A stretch of 64,000 bases of DNA from Porogramme epimiltina (lineage: Eukaryota; Basidiomycota; Agaricomycetes; Polyporales; Polyporaceae), in contig FTLJ01000227.1 in the NCBI GenBank assembly GCA_900155495.1, positions 62,001-126,000 on the forward strand, read 5' to 3'. Each line of letters opens with the position of its first letter. Positions within the stretch are counted from its first letter, which is position 1. The notes beneath the pieces were generated by a model. The model was not told the origin of the DNA and did not search any database. It worked only from the letters and a program-made list of their open reading frames with translations. The position numbers were made by a program, and so were the translations under genes. Positions 57,301 through 64,000 of the stretch are shown piece by piece.

Positions 57301-59649
57301 GTGAACACGATGGCCGGAAACTTGACGACGCAAGTCAGAGGTTTCGCGCAGATCTCGGCGGCGGCGATGGACGGCGACTTCAGTCGCTTCATCACCGTCG
57401 AGGCGAGCGGCGAGATGGACTCGCTCAAGACGCAGATCAACCAGATGGTGTCGAATCTGCGCGACAGCATCCAGAAGAACACGGCGGCGAGGGAGGCGGC
57501 CGAGCTCGCGAACCGGAGCAAGTCGGAGTTCCTGGCGAACATGTCGCACGAGATTCGGTGCGTCGTTTTTGGGGTGCCCGGCGGGCGCGGCGGGGTGCTG
57601 ACGGGCGGGCCTGATGCGCAGCACGCCGATGAACGGCATCATCGGGATGACGGAGCTCACGCTGGACAGCGACCTGAACCGCTCGCAGCGCGAGAACCTG
57701 CTCCTGGTCCACAGCCTGGCCCGCTCTCTGTTACTGATCATTGACGACATCTTGGATATCTCGAAGAGTGGGTCGCCCCCTCGTTCCTGGCTGGAGTCCA
57801 GACCACTGATTTCGTCATCGCAGTCGAGGCGGGCCGGATGACGATGGAGCAGGTTTCTTACTCGATCCGGCAGACGGTGTTCGGCATCCTCAAGACATTA
57901 GTGGTCCGCGCGTCGCAGAACCAGCTCGACCTCACCTACGACATCGACCCGGACATCCCCGACCAGCTCATTGGCGACTCGCTCCGCTTGCGGCAGGTCA
58001 TCACGAACTTGGTCGGGAACGCGATCAAGTTCACGCCGTCGAAGGTTTCCCGCAAGGGCCACGTGGCGCTCAGCTGCCGGCTCCTCGCGAAGGACGACAT
58101 GCACGTCACGTTGGAGTTCTGCGTCTCCGACACGGGTATAGGTATCGCGAAGGACAAGCTCACAATGATCTTCGACACCTTCTGCCAGGCGGACGGCTCC
58201 ACCACTCGAGTGCGTCTCCCCCTCTCTCCTGTCCCCTTTCGCCCGCAGACTTGCTGACCCCGTCGTGCGTGTAGGAGTACGGCGGTACTGGTCTCGGACT
58301 GTCCATCTCGAAGCGGCTCGTCACCCTCATGTTGGGTAACATGTGGGTGGAGTCCGAGGTCTCGAACGGCTCCAAGTTCTTCTTCACCATCACGTCCCAG
58401 ATCAGCCCGCTCTCGATGGAGGCGACGCTCACCAAGATGCAGCCGTTCCAGAAGCGGAGCATCCTCTTCGTCGACACCATGTTCGACCAGACCGGTGTCG
58501 TCCAGCGCGTGCTCGAGCTCGGCCTCCGGCCGTATGTCGTCCACTCCGTCGCTGAGGTCGCGGACAAGACGACGTGCCCGCACATTGACACGATCGTGGT
58601 CGACTCGCTGCATGTCGTGCGTATACGTCTTGGTTTAGATTATTTGGGTGGCGCTAACGTGTACCGATGCAGACGGAGAGCCTGCGGGAGCACGAGCACC
58701 TGCGGTACATCCCCATCGTCCTCCTATCCCCAGTAAGGGTTTCCTCATTCGTTATTTCGGTTCTCGATGCTCATAGCTCTTGCTCAATGCGTAGGAACTG
58801 AGCCCACGCTTGAACCGTACGTCCATGACGTCACTGCTTCCCTGTCCCCCTCTTTACTCACGGTTCATATAGTCAAGTGGTGCCTCGACAACGGCATTTC
58901 CTCGCAGATCACCACCCCTGTGTCGGAGCAGGACCTGGCGTCTGCGCTGATCTCGGCGTTAGAGTCCAACACGGTCACGCCGATCGTCGCGGAGAACGAC
59001 GTCCCGTACGACATCCTCATCGCCGAGGACAACCTTGTGAACCAGAAGCTGGCCGTGAAGATTCTCGAGAAGTACGGCCACCAGGTCGAGATCGCGGAGA
59101 ACGGCCAGCTCGCGGTCGACGCGTTCAAGGCGCGCGTGCAGCGGAACAGGCCCTTCGACGTCATCCTCGTAAGCCTAGGCCGCCTTCTCGTGGGTAATGC
59201 GGCGCCGGGTGCTAACGAAGGGTTCTATGATGCAGATGGACGTGTCCATGCCGTTCATGGGCGGTATGGAGGCGACGGAGCTCATCCGCACCTACGAGCA
59301 GACGCACGGCTTGGAGCCCACACCCATCATCGCGCTCACGGCGCATGCTAGTACGTTTCGTCCGTGGTTGCTGGGTTGGAGCGCCTTCCCTGACGCGTTC
59401 TCTTCGCAGTGATTGGTGACCGCGAGAGGTGTTTGCAAGCCGGTATGGACGACCACATCACGAGTAAGCGGAGACGTCTCGCCGTGCTACGCTTCGACTA
59501 ACCTTTCCACCCCAGAACCATTACGTCGGAGCGACCTCATGAACTCGATCAATAAACTTGCTGGCGAGAGGAAGCTGGCGCTGGCGCGGAGCCGCTCACA
59601 GCACCGATCGACGTTCCCGATGCACACCCTCCTGCGCGAGTTCCGGTGA
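54319..59649 (+). CDS. NIK1: Group III hybrid histidine kinase with seven HAMP repeats (Nik1 type)
   Basis: Cytosolic osmosensor kinase that acts through a phosphorelay on the HOG MAP-kinase path; this class is the target of phenylpyrrole and dicarboximide fungicides. ATG 54319 ([20 protein letters not shown]) opens a disordered leader of about 240 residues. Seven HAMP units of about 92 residues follow, marked by [72 protein letters not shown] and [12 protein letters not shown], with linkers such as [19 protein letters not shown]. Then come the H-box ([14 protein letters not shown], split by an intron), the N-box ([15 protein letters not shown]), the G1 box (SDTGIGI), the G2 box ([14 protein letters not shown]), and a receiver with ILIAEDN and the phospho-acceptor Asp in [10 protein letters not shown]. 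It is spread over more than 15 exons, with a stop at 59649, and totals about 1,350-1,400 residues. All catalytic boxes are intact. Confidence 0.93.
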
Positions 59650-60581
59650 CCCTGAGCTCGTCCCCCATTTCCTCCCTTCCTCGCCCTCCGTTATCGTTCT
59701 CCGCGGCACCCCCACCACCATCATACCTCCGCGCCCGTGCCCCGCTGTGTTACTGCCGTCCTGACTCTGATTTCGTTGTGCATGTATTACCATCGTATCT
59801 GCCTGCTATGTGTCCATCTCGATCGATCTGTCCCAGCCTCTATCACTCTCCCGGCCCCGCTTCTCGCCCATCCTCTATCTCTCTCGCGCGCTCACGACTA
59901 GTCCACCACACGTCTGCATTTTTACGTACTCGCCTCTCTCGCATCTTTGTATTCTTTCCCTCAACAGCACGCGCCTCCCTGCCCATGCCTATGTTAATAC
60001 CTCTTTTCCTCGTCCGCGCGAGGCTTTGCACCGCGCGCCCCCGGCACTGCTTAGGAAGGGCGGCGCGTGTTTAGTCTCTCCCACTGCTCGCCTGCATGAT
60101 AAATTGCAGCGTATATACGAACGTCCCTCCACGAAATACACACGCCATTGTCTCATATCTTCATAGTACTTTGCGTACAGCGCACGCAGTTTCGAACGAC
60201 AAGGTTGCATAGAGTCAGCAAGTCCAGGCTGCTCGATAAAACAGTGCAATAATATACGCGCCCTGAACAATCCCGCCACTATGCTGACTAAGCACCTGCT
60301 GCATACGAACTGTCATCTTGCATCTGCATCGCTTCCTCAACCAGAGCTACGACCTGCCTTGAGGCACATCCGAAAACCGCGGACACATGATGCGACCACT
60401 TCGTGAGAACCCACAACGCAACCATATAAGATGTATCGTCTTCATCCCACCGCCGTCACCTCCTACTCGTGTCCACCTGCCAGCTTGATCATCCGTCCAC
60501 TTCATAGAGTGTTGCACGGCGAGTTACTTTTCCCAAGGTGGCTGGATCTTCTGTTTGAGTCTGACTCTTATAGCTGACAGG
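59650..60581. other. Kinase 3' region and PARP-like copy 2 upstream region
   Basis: About 930 bases, strongly pyrimidine-rich on the plus strand from 59650 to 60050. Frames open there (for example 59646-60074 +) are the result of that composition. No gene was seen. Confidence 0.45.
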
Positions 60582-63421
60582 ATGAGTGTAGGAATGGATA
60601 GTCCGCCCTCCCTGACAGGATCACTGGTAGATTGCCACTCGGATGACCACTCCGAGTCTCCAAGTTTTGCTTCAGATAGTGAAAGCGAGGAATCGTTCGC
60701 AAGCTCCGAACTGGAGTCTGGACAGCTGTCCCCTTCCTATGACTCTCCAGACGAAATCAAGTGCGTGTTCGACCCCATAGTCTTACAGCGGTGAGTATCG
60801 TCCGAAACGGCTCTCAGGACGCCAAGCTCTGACCGCATGTGGACAACTAGCCACTTTAACGAGATCGTGGCTGCAGGATTCTGTCCTGGTTACCTACCTC
60901 AAGAACGGGCAATCTCAGTTTCTATACCGATTTCAGCGTTGGTATCCTTCGTTCCATCTCATTCCCTCGTGGCTTGGGACAAACGCCTGTTGAAGCAGAA
61001 TACTTATCTCGTACTCGCTATCTTTTACGCCGCGGACGCGACGTATCCCTCTTTACTCGATCACCTGTCGCACAATCAAGGAACGAAAACTCTGTTCAGG
61101 GTTGGGCTGACCCAAACGTACAAACCCACGTTTTCTATAGGGCACGTTGGGTCAGACACCAACCGAGGGAGCCTAGAGATGCTAGACTTCGATATCAGCC
61201 TGTCCTTGAATCACGTCATGAACGGGCTCTTTCATTCCGTTCTGCGTCTTCGGTGTCAATACACCACGCATTGGGCAGGTGCGGAGGCGTTACATTTTGA
61301 GCTCGCGTCGGCGGCCACGCACCGGGTGGAATGTGACGTGGCGAGTGCAATGCGCGAGGTGAGAGTTCTCTACATCTTACGGATACGGACCATGACATAG
61401 CCTGCTATTCATATTTCAGGAGATGTCACGTTCGGATCAACGCGAGGCGACGGTTTTACAGTGCTACAAGCTACCGCCGGATCCACTCCCCCACGGAGAG
61501 GTAACTCATGTCAACGTCCCGCTCATTGCTTTCAGTTACCTCCTGCGTCGCTTCGTAGTGAGTTTAACGTACGCACAGTGCCCATCCGTCTCACATCCTC
61601 ATATTGGTTTTCAATAGCTTTGTTCTCGGTTTTGCCTTGTATGCCACAAACCGGTCCACACAGAATATGACGTGCTGAGGCCGTACATCTGCTCGTCGGG
61701 CCTATGCGCCTATCAGTTCTACTACTATGGACGTGGTCCATCTCTTGAGGTGCTCTCACATTGCTTCTGGACGTGTCATCGCCGAACTGAAATGCACGTG
61801 TTTGAAGTACGAGATTAGCTCCAATCCTACCGTCGTGGACCTATTAGTATCATTTTCTTACATCGCGGCGCGGCACAAGGCCCTTAATCCCTTGCCCATG
61901 GGCATTGGGTTGCGTGTAAAGAGCGCTTCAAATGGAGACATGGAAGACTTCGAGGCGCTCTCGGAATCTGAGGCAATTTTATAGCATCCCTTTTACATTC
62001 ACAGATGTCACTAACTCACTGTTACATGTACATGCAGATGTACACTGCAGTAGCGGACCTTCTTCGGTCAATCCCTCCTGTGAGACTCCGTAGTTTCCCT
62101 GTTCTGTTTTGGGATCTGACGTCATAGTTTATTAGATAGCATTGGTTCATAAAGCCCTGGGAAAAGCGACTGCTATCAGGAACAATACACACGGTCCTCG
62201 GGTGCAAGAATTGTACCCCTCGGTCCCCGCTTCTGCATGGACCATCTTGCGATGGTGCATAGCTTCATGCCGCTCCCAGATAGATGAAATTCGACTTCCC
62301 CACGAGACGCTTCAAGGCGTAGGTGAGTTTAATTGTAATTATCTGTGCGTAGAAGGCTTATTGACACCCATGTAGGCTCTGAGTGGCGCCAGTTCAGGCT
62401 CACCTTGGCAGCACCGGAGGCCGAGCACCGCTTCAGGAAAGAGATAAACCTTGCTCAAGAAAGAGACGCTAACTCGAGGCGCTACCCATCGCTATACGTA
62501 CGCACTAGTCTTCTCGCACATGCTTGTCTCGCATTTCTGATACTCCGACTTCTCGTAATATGCAGGCGTTTCACGGCTCTCCAGCATGGAACTGGCACTC
62601 GGTAGCCGACAATCGTTTGTGAAGTGTTTTGTCCCACTCACCGTTATGTTCAGATCATACGGCATGGACTGTGGTTTAAGACAGTAAGAACAGGGCGCAA
62701 GTTGGGTGACGGTAAGTCTTACAAACAATGGCTCAAAGTGCATTGTGAACTAATATATGCACAGGCGTGTACTTCTCAAAAGAGGGTGCGGAAGCTCAGG
62801 TTTACACTTCTGCTGTGGAAGTGCCTTCGGAAAGTCAATGGCCAGGGTGTGCGTTCCGCGTCAGGCGGTGTCTAACGCTCGCGGAAATTGTAAACCTCCC
62901 GGCCGAGTTTGTGTACGCGCGCGAGTCGCAGAGGAACGATTCGACTCTGGAGCCTTCGCAAGATGGGAAGTCAGACCCTGTCCCTGTATCAAATGGCCCG
63001 AAGGACGTGTTCGTCGTCGATAGGATCGAGTGGATCATGTGGTGAGTTAGTTTTCGATCTTTCCTCGCCCTTCGCTAATGACTCCACCGCGCACCCGGGC
63101 CCCTCCTGTGAGGGCAGTCGCTATCTCATTGTCAAGGGCACACCGATGGACACAGGTCCAATCCTTTCAGCTCTCTCTCGAGCCTCGTCAGGTCCGCATA
63201 TGCCAACTGAGCCAGCCACAGCATTGTCACGGTCCGATCCGATGTTCGTCCATCTCGACCCCAACCACCCAACCATGATGGGAGAGGTGCGAGTACACAT
63301 CCCAGACCCTCACGCGCGAATCGCGAATTTGTTAAACAACGTCAACCAAGGGTATCAAGAGGAGATAGTATATGACGAAGTGGATGAGGGTGTATTTGGA
63401 AGGGTCGAAGCGGCAGGCTAG
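60582..63421 (+). CDS. PARP-like ADP-ribosyltransferase (PARP6/8/16 type), copy 2
   Basis: Paralog of the minus-strand gene at 5348-8118 with the same exon plan. ATG 60582 opens an acidic, Ser-rich leader (MSVGMDSPPSLTGSLVDCHS). Next come HFNEIVAAGFCPGYLPQERA, VNVPLIAFSYLLRRFV, LRPYICSSGLCAYQFYYYGR and TVVDLLVSFSYIAARHKALN. The catalytic core is assembled from four exons: AFHGSPAWNWHS (NAD-binding His), IIRHGLWFKTVRTGRKLGDG, VYFSKEGAEAQVYTS (conserved Tyr), CLTLAEIVNLPAEFVYA, and CRYLIVKG, where Tyr takes the place of the polymerase Glu, as in PARP16. It therefore probably transfers single ADP-ribose units, if active. The C-terminal 80 residues (VRVHIPDPHARIANLLNNVN) resemble copy 1 (AAIRIPDPTARISGLLRQLK). 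The stop ends at 63421. No UBC or membrane domain was found. Confidence 0.78.
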
Positions 63422-63763
63422 GTTTTAAGTCACGCTCGCCGGCGCGATAACGGTCATGTATTTATTTGGACGTGCGTGCTATTCAGTTCGCCGCGCGTTT
63501 GCGACGCGGGCTCCCTGCTACCCCGGAACAACTGCGTTCGACGACCCGCCTGCTTGTTCCAACATGAATGTAAACTCGTACGGATAGTTTTCCGGTGCAC
63601 GCTCTGTATCTCGATCTCCACTTGATCTACATTGAAGCTCCGCTTGATCTCCGCCGCACGCATCTTGCCCTTGGCTGGATTCTTCCCATCCACTGACGCC
63701 ATCCTTGCGGCGACACTTCGTATATCTTGTCGCTTTCTGTTATCCCAGCTCGGTCTACATGTC
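63422..63763. other. Intergenic region before the right-edge gene
   Basis: About 340 bases between the PARP-like stop and the ATG of the next gene. Nothing else was seen. A minus-strand frame here (63454-63777) has no support. Confidence 0.4.
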
Positions 63764-64000
63764 ATGCAGACGGTCATAGAACACCCAGAGGACGCATATA
63801 TGATGGAATTCGACTACGATGAGAATGGGAGGGTCAAGCCTGCCACAGAGGATGGCCAGGGCTTCATGTTTTCCAAGCGCGCCCTCAATGCCCAGTACGC
63901 TGTGAGCACGCATTCTTGGTGACTCTATGTAGATGCTGAACTAGGTTCGGTATTGGAGAAAATGCAAAGACTCTACAAACTCTACCCTCCCGCGCAGTGC
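63764..64000 (+). CDS. Unknown protein, paralog of the 42426-43272 gene (partial, runs off right edge)
   Basis: Exon 1 runs from ATG 63764 to 63901 (MQTVIEHPEDAYMMEFDYDE ... GFMFSKRALNAQYA) and ends at a gtgagc donor, exactly where the paralog's first exon ends. The best acceptor that keeps the frame is tattggag at about 63958, giving KMQRLYKLYPPAQC up to the edge; this matches KLERLYKLYAPQ in the paralog. Nearer acceptors (tgtag at 63932, ctag at 63944) have the wrong phase. Shared residues: HPEDAY/YPEDAY, MFSKRA/MFSDRA, AQYA/AQLA. The family is unknown. The remainder lies outside the window. Confidence 0.65.

Overview
The window is genomic DNA from a filamentous basidiomycete, most likely a wood-decaying agaricomycete and perhaps a polypore. 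The evidence is genes broken by many short GT-AG introns (about 40-80 nt), an 11-exon secreted laccase of the white-rot type, a group III (Nik1-type) hybrid histidine kinase, and several expanded gene families of the kind found in mushroom genomes. No prophage, operon, CRISPR or bacterial feature is present. All exon models were read by eye from splice sites, frame continuity and comparison between paralogs inside the window.

Layout. 1-256: start of an unknown gene leaving the left edge. 2.0-4.5 kb: first of four HSPA12-like Hsp70 ATPase genes. 4.6-5.35 kb: a doubtful small gene. 5.35-8.1 kb (minus): a PARP-like ADP-ribosyltransferase. 8.1-13.2 kb: no gene I can support. 13.3-15.4 kb: laccase. 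16.5-25.8 kb: three more HSPA12-like genes head to tail. 26.3-31.8 kb (minus): three tandem paralogs of an uncharacterised coiled-coil family, with a fourth at 36.3-37.6 kb. Between them lie an M43-type secreted metalloprotease (32.5-33.7 kb) and the GPI transamidase catalytic subunit Gpi8 (34.1-35.8 kb), both minus. 39.4-41.2 kb: a protein with a divergent forkhead-like domain. 41.8-43.3 kb (minus): a gene fragment and an unknown 268-residue protein. 44.1-47.5 kb (minus): a Prm10/ThrE-family membrane protein. 47.5-54.3 kb: a gene-poor stretch with two families of local direct repeats. 54.3-59.6 kb: the Nik1-type kinase with seven HAMP repeats. 60.6-63.4 kb: a second PARP-like gene. 63.76 kb to the right edge: first part of a paralog of the 42.4-43.3 kb gene.

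How it fits together. Single-copy housekeeping and signalling genes (Gpi8, Prm10-like, Nik1) sit among recently duplicated families: four HSPA12-like, four coiled-coil, two PARP-like and two copies of the 268-residue unknown. Paralogs share intron positions, so they arose by DNA duplication rather than retroposition. The laccase and metalloprotease are secreted; Gpi8 acts in the ER; the Nik1 kinase would feed the HOG osmostress pathway. Nothing shows that neighbouring genes act as one pathway. The least described content is the PARP-like pair, the coiled-coil quartet and the 268-residue family.
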